Below are positions 25,668-34,310 of a DNA stretch of 45,519 nt, one piece after another. The DNA comes from Pseudomonas nabeulensis (lineage in GTDB: Bacteria > Pseudomonadota > Gammaproteobacteria > Pseudomonadales > Pseudomonadaceae). Location: positions 1 to 45,519 of the forward strand of contig NZ_QUZT01000057.1 in assembly GCF_004682045.1 (NCBI RefSeq). The letters run 5' to 3'. Position 1 is the stretch's first letter. Every line of letters starts with the position of its first letter. The notes under the pieces are model-generated. The model was not told the DNA's origin. It saw only the letters and a list, made by a program, of their open reading frames with translations, and made no database searches. Position numbers and translations under genes: made by a program.

Positions 25668-27346
25668 GGTTGCACCTCCAACGCGGCGGCCTTGGCTTCG
25701 GGGCTGGGCACAGGACGTGTGGCCATCACCGCCATCACGTAATGCTCCGGGTTGTTCAGGCTCACGGCGGTGGCCTGGGTGTAGCGCATCAGCGGTTCGG
25801 CCTTGAAGGTCAGCAGGATGCTCAGGCCCAGCAGCAAGAAAATCGGCACACACTCGTAGCGGCGCAGCAGCGGCGACGGGCGCTCTTCCGGGGTCCAGAA
25901 GCGCTGGATGCCGAGGCGGGCGAAGGCGATCAACGAGGCCAGGCCCGAGAGGATCAGCAGCGCGACCAAGCCCCAGGCCGCCGGACGGATCGGCGCGTCA
26001 GCGCTGACACCCAGCCCCAGCGGATTGACCAGTGCACTCAACAAGCTGAGCTTGCCGATAAACCCGGACAGCGGCGGCATGCCGATAATCAGTAGGGCGC
26101 AGGCGATAAAGCTCAAACCCAGGAATGCCATGGTCCACGGAATCACCTGGCCAACCACCGCCTGCTGCTCGTCATCGAGGTTCACGCCCGGACGCGGATG
26201 CAGGGACTCCATGGCTTTCGGCAGCGCATCGATTTCTTCATCCAGCGGCAAATCATTGGCCGAACGCGAACGCTCGATCAACTCCGCCAACAGGAACAGC
26301 GCACTCAACGCCAGCGTCGAGCTGACCAGATAGAACAACGCGCCCGCGATCAGGCTCGGCTGGGCGAAACCCACCGCCGATAGCAAGATCCCCGCCGACA
26401 CCAGAATGCTCAGGCTCGCCATGCGCTCCAGCCGCTGCGCCGCGATCATCGCCAGGCCGGCACAGATAATCGTCGCCATGCCGCCATACACCAGCCAGTC
26501 ACCGCCAAACAGCGCCGACGCCCCGGCCTGGCCGGAGAACAACAGCGTCCACAGGCGCAACACGGTGTACACGCCGACTTTGGTCATGATCGCAAACATC
26601 GCCGCCACCGGCGCGCTGGCCGAGGAGTAGGCGGGCGCCAGCCAGAAATTCAGCGGCCACATGCCGGCTTTCGCCAGGAATGCTGTCGCCAGGATCGCCG
26701 CACCGGCATGCAGCAGGCCGCGATCCGCTTCCGGCACCAACGGGATTTTCAACGCCAGGTCAGCAAAGTTCAGGGTGCCGGTCACGCCGTAGATCATTGC
26801 CGCGCCAATCAAAAACAGCGACGACGCCAGCAGGTTGATCGCGATGTAATGCAACCCCGCCGACACCCGCGCCCGGCCCGAGCCGTGCAGCATCAGGCCG
26901 TAGGACGCCGCCAGCAGCACCTCGAAGAACACGAACAGGTTGAACAGGTCGGCGGTGAGGAATGCGCCGTACAAGCCCATCATCTGTACCTGGAACAGCG
27001 CATGGAAACTGGTGCCCGCCCGGTCCCAGCGGGCCATGGCGAACAGCAGCGCGCTCACGCCGATGATCCCGGTCAGCACCAGCATCAGCGCCGACAGTTG
27101 GTCCACCACCAGCACAATGCCGAACGGCACCTGCCAGTTGCCCGGCAAGTACACGCCAATCGAGCCGGGGCCGCCTTTTTGCGTCCAGTACAGCAGCACA
27201 ATCGCGATGCCCAGACCGAGCATGCTGGAGAACAGGTTGATGCGTGCCTTGAGCGGGCGGTGCTTTTCGCCGAGCATCAGCATCAAGGCAGCGGTCAGCA
27301 ACGGCAGCAGGATCGGCGCGACGATCAGTTGATTCATCCACGTCAT
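25664..27346 (-). CDS. shaD: Mrp/Sha antiporter subunit D (NuoM/N-like)
   Basis: This 560-residue inner-membrane protein of the Complex I antiporter-like family has about 14 membrane segments, expected to carry one of the two proton/cation paths. Typical elements are SALMLVLTGIIGVSALLFAMARW, a conserved charged LFNLFVFFEVLLAASYGLML, and LAKAGMWPLNFWLAPAYSSASAPVAAMFAIMTKVGVY with the Lys and Pro residues of the antiporter core (about 240-275). The start MTWMNQ at 27346 overlaps shaC by four bases. The protein is longer than many MrpD proteins (about 500), with a loop of about 40 residues near 370-405 and a C-terminal extension. Confidence 0.94.
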   Translation of the reverse strand: MTWMNQLIVAPILLPLLTAALMLMLGEKHRPLKARINLFSSMLGLGIAIVLLYWTQKGGPGSIGVYLPGNWQVPFGIVLVVDQLSALMLVLTGIIGVSALLFAMARWDRAGTSFHALFQVQMMGLYGAFLTADLFNLFVFFEVLLAASYGLMLHGSGRARVSAGLHYIAINLLASSLFLIGAAMIYGVTGTLNFADLALKIPLVPEADRGLLHAGAAILATAFLAKAGMWPLNFWLAPAYSSASAPVAAMFAIMTKVGVYTVLRLWTLLFSGQAGASALFGGDWLVYGGMATIICAGLAMIAAQRLERMASLSILVSAGILLSAVGFAQPSLIAGALFYLVSSTLALSALFLLAELIERSRSANDLPLDEEIDALPKAMESLHPRPGVNLDDEQQAVVGQVIPWTMAFLGLSFIACALLIIGMPPLSGFIGKLSLLSALVNPLGLGVSADAPIRPAAWGLVALLILSGLASLIAFARLGIQRFWTPEERPSPLLRRYECVPIFLLLGLSILLTFKAEPLMRYTQATAVSLNNPEHYVMAVMATRPVPSPEAKAAALEVQP

Positions 27347-27687
27347 TCCTTGGGCTCCCGGCCGTCTACATGGTCTGTGCCGGTCAAGCCCCGGGAGGCC
27401 AGCAGCACCACCAGGAACAACGCAGTCATGGCGAAGCTGATCACGATGGCCGTGAGTACCAGCGCCTGGGGCAGGGGATCGGTGTAGTTGAGCAGGTCTT
27501 GCGGCACGCCGTCCTTGATGATCGGCTCCTTGCCGATAAACAGGCTGCCCATGCTGAAAATGAACAGGTTGACCCCATACGACAACAGGCACAGGCCCAT
27601 CACCACCTGGAAGGTCCGTGGCCGCAGGATCAACCACACGCCCGAGGCCGCCAGCACCCCAATGGCGATTGCGATGACTTCTTCCAT
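27343..27687 (-). CDS. shaC: Mrp/Sha antiporter subunit C (NuoK-like)
   Basis: This 114-residue NuoK/MnhC homologue has three membrane segments. VIAIAIGVLAASGVWLILRPRTFQVVMGLCLLSYGVNLFIFSMG contains the family RxxxQVxxGLxLLxxxxNLxxF pattern. It overlaps shaA by one base and shaD by four. Confidence 0.94.
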   Translation of the reverse strand: MEEVIAIAIGVLAASGVWLILRPRTFQVVMGLCLLSYGVNLFIFSMGSLFIGKEPIIKDGVPQDLLNYTDPLPQALVLTAIVISFAMTALFLVVLLASRGLTGTDHVDGREPKE

Positions 27688-30608
27688 CAGGCGGCTCCTT
27701 CTGTTGCGACGACCACTTTGGCCTGGTTGCTCGGTTTATGCGCGCGCACCGACTGGTGACCGAGGGCGGTGAGCATCAGCAAGGTTGAGCCGACGACCAT
27801 GGCGTACACGCCGACGTCGAAGAACAACGCACTGGCGACATGAATATCCCCCAGCACCGGCAAGCTGAAATGCCAGGTGTGGGTGGTCAGGAACGGGTAG
27901 CCGACAAACAGCGCGCCGAGCCCGGTGAGTGTTGCCGAGAACAGCCCGAAGCCCATCCAGCGCATTGGCCGCAGGCTCATCTGCGCCTCGACCCACTGGG
28001 TGCCCGCCACCATGTATTGCAGGATAAACGCCACCGACATCACCAAACCGGCGACAAAGCCGCCGCCCGGTTGGTTGTGCCCACGCATGAACAGGTAGAA
28101 CGACACCACCAGCGCAATCGGCAGCAGCAGGCGCACCAGCACCGCCGGCACCATCATGAAGCCCAACGCGGTGTCGCTGGCCTGGCGCGGGTTGACCAGA
28201 TCGGTGGCCACGTCCGGCGCCAACTGGCGCTGTTGGGCGGGCAATTGCATGCTTTCTTTCGAGGGGCGGAAGCGACGTAGCAGGGCGTAGACCGTGAGCG
28301 CCACCGCGCCAAGTACGGTGATTTCACCCAAAGTATCGAAGCCCCGGAAGTCCACCAGCATCACGTTGACCACATTGCTGCCGCCACCTTCGGGCAGGGC
28401 ACGGCTGAGGTAGAACGACGAGATATCGTTGGGCGTCTGGCGCGTGAGCATGGCGTAGGACAGCAACGCCATGCCGCCACCGACCACGGTGGACAACAGG
28501 AAGTCACGCAGACGACGGATGCGTGCCTTGCGCAAAGAGCTTGGCAGCGGCGAGACCTCTTCGATCCGCCGTGGCAGCCAGCGCAGGCCCAGCAGGATCA
28601 GCACGGTGGTCACCACTTCCACCACCAATTGCGTCAGCGCCAGGTCCGGCGCGGAGAACCACACGAAGGTGATGCAGGTCATCAGGCCGCACACGCTGAC
28701 CATGGTCAGGGCCGCCAGCCGGTGATACTTGGCCTGCCAGGCGGCACCGAGGGCGCAGGCAATCGCCAGCAGCCACAGGGTGACGAACACGATGGAACCC
28801 GGGATTTTCGGGCGGTCGCCCCAACTCAGGCCGCTGTTGAGCATCGGGATCACGCCGCCCACCACCGCCACCAGCACCAGCAGGAACAACTGCGTCTGCA
28901 GGCGCTTGGTGCTGATGCGTTTCTCGATTCGACGCACACCGCGCATCATCACCACCAGGCTGCGCTCGAACATGCGCTTGCCGTTGAAGTAGCTGATGAT
29001 CGGCGGGTACTTGAAACGCCCGCGCTTGAGTTGCTTGCGCAAGAGCAGGTACAGCACCACACCGGCGGACATGGCCACCAGGCTCATGATCATCGGCGCG
29101 TTCCAGCCGTGCCAGATCGCCAGGCTGTATTCGGGCAGCGCGCCGCCCACCACCGGCAAGGCCGCAGCGGCCAGGATCGAGCCTACGACTTGCGCCGGAA
29201 AAATCCCCACCAGCAGGCAGGTAAACACCAGCAATTCCACCGGCGCCCGCATCCAGCGCGGCGGTTCGTGGGGCGTGTGCGGCAGGTTGGTAGCAGTCGG
29301 GCCGAAGAACACATCAACGGTAAAGCGCAGCGCATAGACCACGCTGAACGTACCGGCGACGGTCGCGATCACCGGCAGGGCGAACTCCACCCAGGCGGTC
29401 GACGAGATAAACACGGTTTCGGCGAAGAACATTTCTTTGGACAGGAAGCCGTTGAGCAACGGCACCCCGGCCATGGAGGCACTGGCCACCATCGCCAGGG
29501 TCGCGGTAAACGGGATCAACCGGATCAAGCCGCTGAGCTTGCGAATGTCACGGGTGCCGCTTTCGTGGTCGATGATCCCCGCCGCCATGAACAGCGACGC
29601 CTTGAAGGTGGCATGGTTGAGGATATGGAACACCGCGGCGACGGCGGCCAGCGGGCTGTTAAGGCCCAGCAACAAGGTGATCAAGCCAAGATGGCTGATG
29701 GTGGAGTAGGCCAGCAGGCCCTTGAGATCGTTTTGAAAGATGGCGCAGTAAGCACCGAGCAGCAGGGTAATCGCGCCGGCACCGCCGACGATGTAGAACC
29801 ATTCTTCGCTGCCGGACAGCGACGGCCACAGGCGGGCCAGCAGGAACACGCCGGCCTTCACCATCGTTGCCGAATGCAGGTACGCCGACACCGGCGTCGG
29901 CGCCGCCATTGCGTGGGGCAGCCAGAAGTGGAAGGGGAATTGCGCGCTTTTGCTCAAGGCGCCGATCAGCACCAGGGCCAGCATGACCGGGTACAAGGCG
30001 TGGGCGCGAATCTGCTCGCCCGCCGCCAGTACCAAGTCAAGGTCGTAGCTACCGACGATATGCCCCAGCAGCATCACGCCCGCCAACAGGCACAAGCCGC
30101 CGGCGCCGGTGACCATCAACGCCATATACGCACCGCGTCGCGCATCGGCGCGGTGGTGCCAATAACCGATCAACAGGAACGAGAACAGGCTGGTCAGTTC
30201 CCAGAAGAACACGATCTGGATCAGGTTGCCGGAAATCACCAGCCCGAGCATGGCGCCCATAAAGGCCAGGAAAAACGCGAAGAAACGCGGCACCGGGTCG
30301 TCCGGCGACATGTAATAGCGCGCATACAGCGACACCAGCGTGCCGATGCCCAGCACCAGCATCGAGAACAACCAGGCAAACCCATCCATGCGCAACACGA
30401 AGTTCAGCCCAAGGCTGGGCAACCACATGAATTCTTCGCGGATCACGCCACCGTGGGCGATCTGGGGGTAGAGCAGGGCGACTTGAATGGTGCCGACCAA
30501 GGCCACAAGGCCAGCCAGCAGGGATTCGGTGTTACGTGCATTGTGCGGCAGCAAGGCCGCCAGACAGCTGCCAGCGAACGGCAGAAGCAGTAGAACTATC
30601 AGGGACAT
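27687..30608 (-). CDS. shaA: Mrp/Sha antiporter fused subunit A/B (NuoL-like)
   Basis: This is the large subunit, 973 residues, whose length shows fusion of MnhA (about 1-780) with MnhB (about 820-960). The N-terminal half is NuoL-like, with the proton-channel core FSKSAQFPFHFWLPHAMAAPTPVSAYLHSATMVKAGVFL (about 209-247; Lys211, Lys241 and His236 by position in the motif) and NHATFKASLFMAAGIIDHESGTRD. A MnhB-type domain occupies the C-terminus (LVRLLLPIALVVSFYLFMRGHNQPGGGFVAGLV, about 828-860). Such fusions are known in P. aeruginosa ShaA and rhizobial PhaAB. It is the first gene of the operon, used for Na+/H+ (or K+/H+) exchange and pH or salt tolerance. The 243-bp gap upstream holds a REPIN and no obvious strong promoter. 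Confidence 0.95.
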   Translation of the reverse strand: MSLIVLLLLPFAGSCLAALLPHNARNTESLLAGLVALVGTIQVALLYPQIAHGGVIREEFMWLPSLGLNFVLRMDGFAWLFSMLVLGIGTLVSLYARYYMSPDDPVPRFFAFFLAFMGAMLGLVISGNLIQIVFFWELTSLFSFLLIGYWHHRADARRGAYMALMVTGAGGLCLLAGVMLLGHIVGSYDLDLVLAAGEQIRAHALYPVMLALVLIGALSKSAQFPFHFWLPHAMAAPTPVSAYLHSATMVKAGVFLLARLWPSLSGSEEWFYIVGGAGAITLLLGAYCAIFQNDLKGLLAYSTISHLGLITLLLGLNSPLAAVAAVFHILNHATFKASLFMAAGIIDHESGTRDIRKLSGLIRLIPFTATLAMVASASMAGVPLLNGFLSKEMFFAETVFISSTAWVEFALPVIATVAGTFSVVYALRFTVDVFFGPTATNLPHTPHEPPRWMRAPVELLVFTCLLVGIFPAQVVGSILAAAALPVVGGALPEYSLAIWHGWNAPMIMSLVAMSAGVVLYLLLRKQLKRGRFKYPPIISYFNGKRMFERSLVVMMRGVRRIEKRISTKRLQTQLFLLVLVAVVGGVIPMLNSGLSWGDRPKIPGSIVFVTLWLLAIACALGAAWQAKYHRLAALTMVSVCGLMTCITFVWFSAPDLALTQLVVEVVTTVLILLGLRWLPRRIEEVSPLPSSLRKARIRRLRDFLLSTVVGGGMALLSYAMLTRQTPNDISSFYLSRALPEGGGSNVVNVMLVDFRGFDTLGEITVLGAVALTVYALLRRFRPSKESMQLPAQQRQLAPDVATDLVNPRQASDTALGFMMVPAVLVRLLLPIALVVSFYLFMRGHNQPGGGFVAGLVMSVAFILQYMVAGTQWVEAQMSLRPMRWMGFGLFSATLTGLGALFVGYPFLTTHTWHFSLPVLGDIHVASALFFDVGVYAMVVGSTLLMLTALGHQSVRAHKPSNQAKVVVATEGAA

Positions 30609-30741
30609 AGGCTTCTAATCTGCGGGAGTTTGGGATGCATCATACGTGCCGCTTTCTCGATCACCAAACGGCAACATGTGGCAGGATCCTACAAGGTAGG
30701 CTGAAAATGCCCATAACGCATTATTTGCAGACGCCACCTTC

Positions 30742-30837
30742 AACTGTGGGAGGGGGCTTGCTCCCGATAGCGGTGGGTTAGCTTGCAGGTGTGTTGACTG
30801 ACACGCCGCCATCGCGAGCAAGCCCGCTCCCACACTT
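30742..30837. repeat. REPIN of mixed sequence
   Basis: Left arm ACTGTGGGAGGGGGCTTGCT and right arm GCGAGCAAGCCCGCTCCCAC belong to slightly different REP subtypes. It lies between the start of shaA and the 3' end of the DMT gene. Confidence 0.88.
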
Positions 30838-30851
30838 GACCGCGTCGGGCC

Positions 30852-31781
30852 TTACCCTTGGCGTTCTTGCTCCAGCTCTTCTTCCTGTGCCAACGCCTTC
30901 TGCCCCTTGGTCTTCATCTCACTCACAATCACCGCCGCCACAATCAACGCCGCCCCCAGCATCGCGATCGGCGGGAAGCGCTCGCCGGCGATCCGTCCAA
31001 CCACACCGGCCCACACCGGTTCCCCGGCATAGATCAATGTGGCGCGAGTCGGCGAAACACTTTGCTGCGCCCAGTTCATCGCCACCTGGATCACCGCACT
31101 GGTCAAGCCCAGGCCCACCGCACTGAACAACAGCAACCACGAAAAGCCCGGCAGCGCCTCACCCATCGGCACCACCATCATGAATGACAACACCGACGCC
31201 GTGGCCAGTTGCACCACGGTCACCCGGCGTACATCCACTTGCCCGGCAAAGGCGCCGATCAGGATGATCTCGGCGGCAATCGCCACCGCACCAATCAACG
31301 TGGCGATTTCACCAGGGCTGAAATTCAGCGAAGCCCCCGCCGGCCCGGTCAGCAACATCAACCCGGTAAACGCCAGCATGATGCCAATGCTCGGCATCAG
31401 CCCCGGGCGACGCCCCAGCACCAACCATTGCAGCAACGGTACGAAGGGCACATATAACGCGGTGATAAACGCCGATTGGCTACTGAGGATGGTCTGCAAG
31501 CCAATGGTCTGCAGCCCGTAGCCAAACATGATCGCTACGCCGATAAACACCCCGGCCTTGAATTCGAACAGCGTCAGGTCGCGCAGGGTGCGCAATGAAA
31601 AGAAGCCCACCACAATCGCGGCGGCGGCAAAGCGCAGGCCCACGAAAAACATCGGCCCACTGACGGTCATGGCGTGCTGCACCAGCAAAAAGGTGCCGCC
31701 CCAGATCATGGTGATCACCACCAGGATGCATTCGGCTTTGCTGAAACGGTTGAAACGCGAGGGGGATTTGGGGGCAGTCAT
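30852..31781 (-). CDS. DMT-superfamily transporter (EamA)
   Basis: This 309-residue inner-membrane protein has ten predicted helices arranged as two EamA repeats (about 18-150 and 165-295). The first has TMIWGGTFLLVQHAM and PMFFVGLRFAAAAI; the second ends with SPTRATLIYAGEPVWAGVVGRIAGERF, the typical EamA tail motif. It is probably a metabolite or drug exporter, substrate unknown. The start at 31781 (MTAPKSPSRF) is chosen because homology begins there; an upstream extension overlaps the divergent regulator gene. The divergent XRE-cupin gene shares a promoter region with it and probably regulates it. Confidence 0.92.
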   Translation of the reverse strand: MTAPKSPSRFNRFSKAECILVVITMIWGGTFLLVQHAMTVSGPMFFVGLRFAAAAIVVGFFSLRTLRDLTLFEFKAGVFIGVAIMFGYGLQTIGLQTILSSQSAFITALYVPFVPLLQWLVLGRRPGLMPSIGIMLAFTGLMLLTGPAGASLNFSPGEIATLIGAVAIAAEIILIGAFAGQVDVRRVTVVQLATASVLSFMMVVPMGEALPGFSWLLLFSAVGLGLTSAVIQVAMNWAQQSVSPTRATLIYAGEPVWAGVVGRIAGERFPPIAMLGAALIVAAVIVSEMKTKGQKALAQEEELEQERQG

Positions 31782-31837
31782 GGCGGCTCTGGTCTTGCAT
31801 GGGAAAGGCACGGACCGCACAATGCGCCGCACGCTGG

Positions 31838-31849
31838 GCAGTATACTGC
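31838..31849. promoter_or_regulatory. Palindrome GCAGTATACTGC between the DMT and XRE-cupin genes
   Basis: A perfect 12-bp palindrome with TATACT at its centre, which could itself be a -10 hexamer (31842-31847). It is 57 bp from the DMT start and 26 bp from the regulator start, where a repressor of both could bind. ATATAGTGCAC at the regulator start may be a related second half site. Confidence 0.5.
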
Positions 31850-31874
31850 GCACACCCACCCATTGAGCAATATA

Positions 31875-32438
31875 GTGCACAAAGAAAATCCGCAACGGGC
31901 CTCGGTCCTGCAGCATGTCAGCCAGAACGTCCGTCGCCTGCGTCACGCCGCCGACTTGAGCCAGACCGCACTCTCGGAAAAGTCCGGGGTCAGCCGGCGC
32001 ATGCTGGTGGCGATTGAAGCGGGGGAAAAGAACGTCAGCCTGTCCACCCTCGACCGCGTGGCCGAAGCGCTGGACGTGGCCTTCAGCGACCTGATCCAGG
32101 CCCCGGACGTGCGCGACCACAGCCGCATCAACGAACTGGCCTGGGCCGGTGAGATCGACGGCAGCAAGGCAGTGTTGCTGGCCAAGGCCACCGCCCGCCG
32201 CGAAGTGGAACTATGGGAGTGGCGCCTGGAGCCCGGCGACCGCTATTGTCCGGATCCCGACCTGGAAGGCTGGAGCGAGCAGCTGTTTGTGTTTGAGGGC
32301 AATTTGACCTTGGTGGTGGCGGGTACAGAAAACCTCATCGGCGCCGGTGAGTTCTTCATGTTCGCCAGCCATCAACAACACATCTATCGCAATGATGGTG
32401 ATGTGGCGGTGCGCTTTATCCGCAACGTGGTGATTTGA
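31875..32438 (+). CDS. XRE-family regulator with a cupin sensor domain
   Basis: This 187-residue regulator has an N-terminal HTH_XRE domain (QNVRRLRHAADLSQTALSEKSGVSRRMLVAIEAGEKNVSLSTLDRVAEALDV, about 15-67) and a C-terminal cupin barrel (about 100-185) with LWEWRLEPGDRYCPDP and LFVFEGNLTLVVAGTENLIGAGEFFMFASHQQHIYRN. This is the usual layout of small-molecule-responsive regulators that control neighbouring transporters. The likely start is GTG at 31875 (VHKENPQRASV), without a good Shine-Dalgarno; a TTG at 31863 is an alternative. It is divergent from the DMT transporter gene. Confidence 0.9.
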   Translation: MHKENPQRASVLQHVSQNVRRLRHAADLSQTALSEKSGVSRRMLVAIEAGEKNVSLSTLDRVAEALDVAFSDLIQAPDVRDHSRINELAWAGEIDGSKAVLLAKATARREVELWEWRLEPGDRYCPDPDLEGWSEQLFVFEGNLTLVVAGTENLIGAGEFFMFASHQQHIYRNDGDVAVRFIRNVVI

Positions 32439-32447
32439 CGCCTGACA

Positions 32448-32463
32448 CTGTCAATGTTGACAG
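32448..32463. promoter_or_regulatory. Palindrome CTGTCAATGTTGACAG upstream of the small hypothetical gene
   Basis: Perfect 7-bp arms (CTGTCAA/TTGACAG) with a 2-bp centre. The right arm supplies a -35-like TTGACA. No convincing -10 lies at the correct distance. The site is about 96 bp upstream of the ATG at 32559. Confidence 0.45.
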
Positions 32464-32558
32464 GTTTGCGCGCTTCATTTTGTTGGTAGCTTAACGTTTT
32501 AGGGAATCGTATCGATTGCCCTTCGATGGTTCTGCACTCATAAATGAGGTGTCACGCT

Positions 32559-32915
32559 ATGGACGTCTTTGTTCCTGAAATCAGCGCAAAACACGCAATC
32601 GACTTTCCATCACCCACTGTCGAACCCCTTGATCAAAATGGGCACGTCAGGCGTGTCGACATCGTCTCCGGGCTGGTCAACATCGTGATTGGGCCTGTCC
32701 CGCACATTCAGAATGGGGACCTTGTGACGTATACCCTACGCTCATCAGCCGGTACATGGGCTGGTCGTCGCACTGTCCAGGATGCTGCCAAGCCCCTGCA
32801 TATTGGGGTGCAACCTGTCGTTAGTTCGCCGATGCACATTCGCTACATTGTTGAGCGCGCTGACGGAACGCCCGTGGGCAAGTCATCTGAGGCGACTTAC
32901 CAAATCGTTCCGTGA
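32559..32915 (+). CDS. Hypothetical protein, probable beta-rich domain
   Basis: I do not recognise a function for this 118-residue protein. There is no signal peptide or membrane segment. Alternating hydrophobic residues suggest a beta sandwich: VDIVSGLVNIVIGPVPHI, LVTYTLRSSAGTWAGRRTV, HIRYIVERADGTPV. This resembles single Ig-like repeats seen in large Pseudomonas surface proteins and could be a stand-alone unit. The start is set by GAGGTG 8-13 bases upstream of the ATG at 32559. Codon use is less GC3-biased than that of its neighbours, which hints at a recently acquired or weakly expressed gene. Confidence 0.7.
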   Translation: MDVFVPEISAKHAIDFPSPTVEPLDQNGHVRRVDIVSGLVNIVIGPVPHIQNGDLVTYTLRSSAGTWAGRRTVQDAAKPLHIGVQPVVSSPMHIRYIVERADGTPVGKSSEATYQIVP

Positions 32916-33048
32916 AACAGGTGTACAGGACGCCGGGAGCGGGGCAGGTGTTCGTGGGGCAACACTCTTTCAACAAGTTGCCCATGTAACGCCAATTGTG
33001 TTCGCTTTTCTTTTTGGGAGTGCCGTGTAAACAGGCAACCCGCTGAGA

Positions 33049-33064
33049 CGGCACGACTTCTGCA
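33049..33064 (+). promoter_or_regulatory. Sigma-54-type promoter upstream of the sulfur monooxygenase cluster
   Basis: CGGCACGACTTCTGCA matches TGGCAC-N5-TTGCA with two mismatches, and GG (33050-33051) and GC (33062-33063) are exactly ten bases apart. The start would be near 33075, 28 bases before the first ATG. The RpoN-dependent activator SfnR controls organosulfur genes in Pseudomonas, which fits this position. Confidence 0.65.
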
Positions 33065-33102
33065 ATCCCTCCAGGTAACTAACAGTCGCCTGGAGTCGGC
33101 CC

Positions 33103-34299
33103 ATGTCAGCCCACCCTCAACACCCTGCCCATATCATCCGCTCGGACGCGGAAGCCATCGACGTTGCCACGCGCCTGGCCGAGCGCTTTGCCATCGACGC
33201 CAGCGTGCGTGACCGCGAGCGTCGCTTGCCCGTGGCAGAACTCGACGAGTTCTCCGCCAGCGGCCTGTGGGGCATTACCATTCCCAAAGCCTACGGCGGC
33301 GCAGAGGTGTCCTATGTGACAGTGGCCGAGGTGATCAAGTTGGTCTCCGCCGCCGACCCGTCATTGGGGCAGATCCCGCAGAACCACCTGGGCGTGGTGG
33401 ATATCCTGCTGCAAACGGCGAGCGAGGAACAAAAGCAGTATTACTTCGCCAAGGTCTTGCAAGGCTACCGCTTCGGCAATGCGTTCTCCGAAGCCAAGAG
33501 CAAAAACGCCGGCACCTTCGATACGCAAATTCGCTTCCACGGCGACACCGCGCAAATCAACGGCGAGAAGTTCTACTGCACCGGCGCGCTGTTCGCCCAT
33601 ATCGTGCCCACTGTGGGCAATAACGAAAAAGACCAGGCATTTATTGCCTTTGTCGAACGCGACGCCCAAGGCCTGAACGTGATTGACAGCTGGGACGGCT
33701 TTGGCCAGCGCACCACCGCCAGCGGTGGCGTGACCCTGGACGGCGTGACCGTACCATTGAGTGCCGTTATTCCGGCCTATCTGGCCTTCGATCAACCCAC
33801 CGCCAACGGTCCTATCTCGCAAATCATCCAGGCCGCCGTCGATACCGGTATTGCCCTGGGCGCTCTGGAACAAGCCAAGATCTACGCCCGACAAGCACGC
33901 CCCTGGATCGACAGCCAACAGGATCACGGCTGGCAAGACCCGTTCACCATCGCCGCCATTGGTGATCTGCAGTGGCGGGTGCACGGCACCGAAGCCATCC
34001 TCGCCAAAGCCGGCCAGGCCGTGGACCGCGCCCTTGCCGAGCCCAGTGAAGACAGCGTCGCCCACGCTTCGCTGGTGGTCGCCCAAGCCAAAGTCCTGTC
34101 CGCCGAAACCGCATTGCTCGCCAGCAGCAAACTCTTCGAACTGGCTGGCACCCGCTCGGTCACCGGCAAGCACAACCTCGACCGTTTCTGGCGCAACGCA
34201 CGCACCCACACCCTGCACGACCCGGCTCGCTGGAAATACCATCTGATCGGCAATTTTGTGCTCAACGGCGTGAAACCTGCGCGCCACGCCTGGAACTGA
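33103..34299 (+). CDS. sfnB: SfnB/DszC-family flavin-dependent monooxygenase
   Basis: This 398-residue protein has an acyl-CoA-dehydrogenase fold but belongs to the DszC/SfnB branch of reduced-flavin monooxygenases used to take sulfur from organic compounds under sulfate starvation. The N-terminal helical domain (1-115), a middle domain with FGNAFSEAKSK and EKFYCTGALFAHIV (about 150-165), and the C-terminal signature NLDRFWRNARTHTLHDPARWKYHLIGNFVLNG (about 355-385) are as in family members. GGAG lies 8-11 bases upstream of the ATG. It is the first gene of a tight cluster with an LLM monooxygenase; the promoter is sigma-54 type. The name sfnB is a family label. Confidence 0.88.
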   Translation: MSAHPQHPAHIIRSDAEAIDVATRLAERFAIDASVRDRERRLPVAELDEFSASGLWGITIPKAYGGAEVSYVTVAEVIKLVSAADPSLGQIPQNHLGVVDILLQTASEEQKQYYFAKVLQGYRFGNAFSEAKSKNAGTFDTQIRFHGDTAQINGEKFYCTGALFAHIVPTVGNNEKDQAFIAFVERDAQGLNVIDSWDGFGQRTTASGGVTLDGVTVPLSAVIPAYLAFDQPTANGPISQIIQAAVDTGIALGALEQAKIYARQARPWIDSQQDHGWQDPFTIAAIGDLQWRVHGTEAILAKAGQAVDRALAEPSEDSVAHASLVVAQAKVLSAETALLASSKLFELAGTRSVTGKHNLDRFWRNARTHTLHDPARWKYHLIGNFVLNGVKPARHAWN

Positions 34300-34310
34300 G
34301 GAGCTTACCC

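Noticed and set aside
28629..30593. A 654-codon plus-strand frame opposite shaA
   Set aside because: Composition rich in Arg, His, Gln and Gly with no domain; the antiporter subunit on the other strand explains the sequence.
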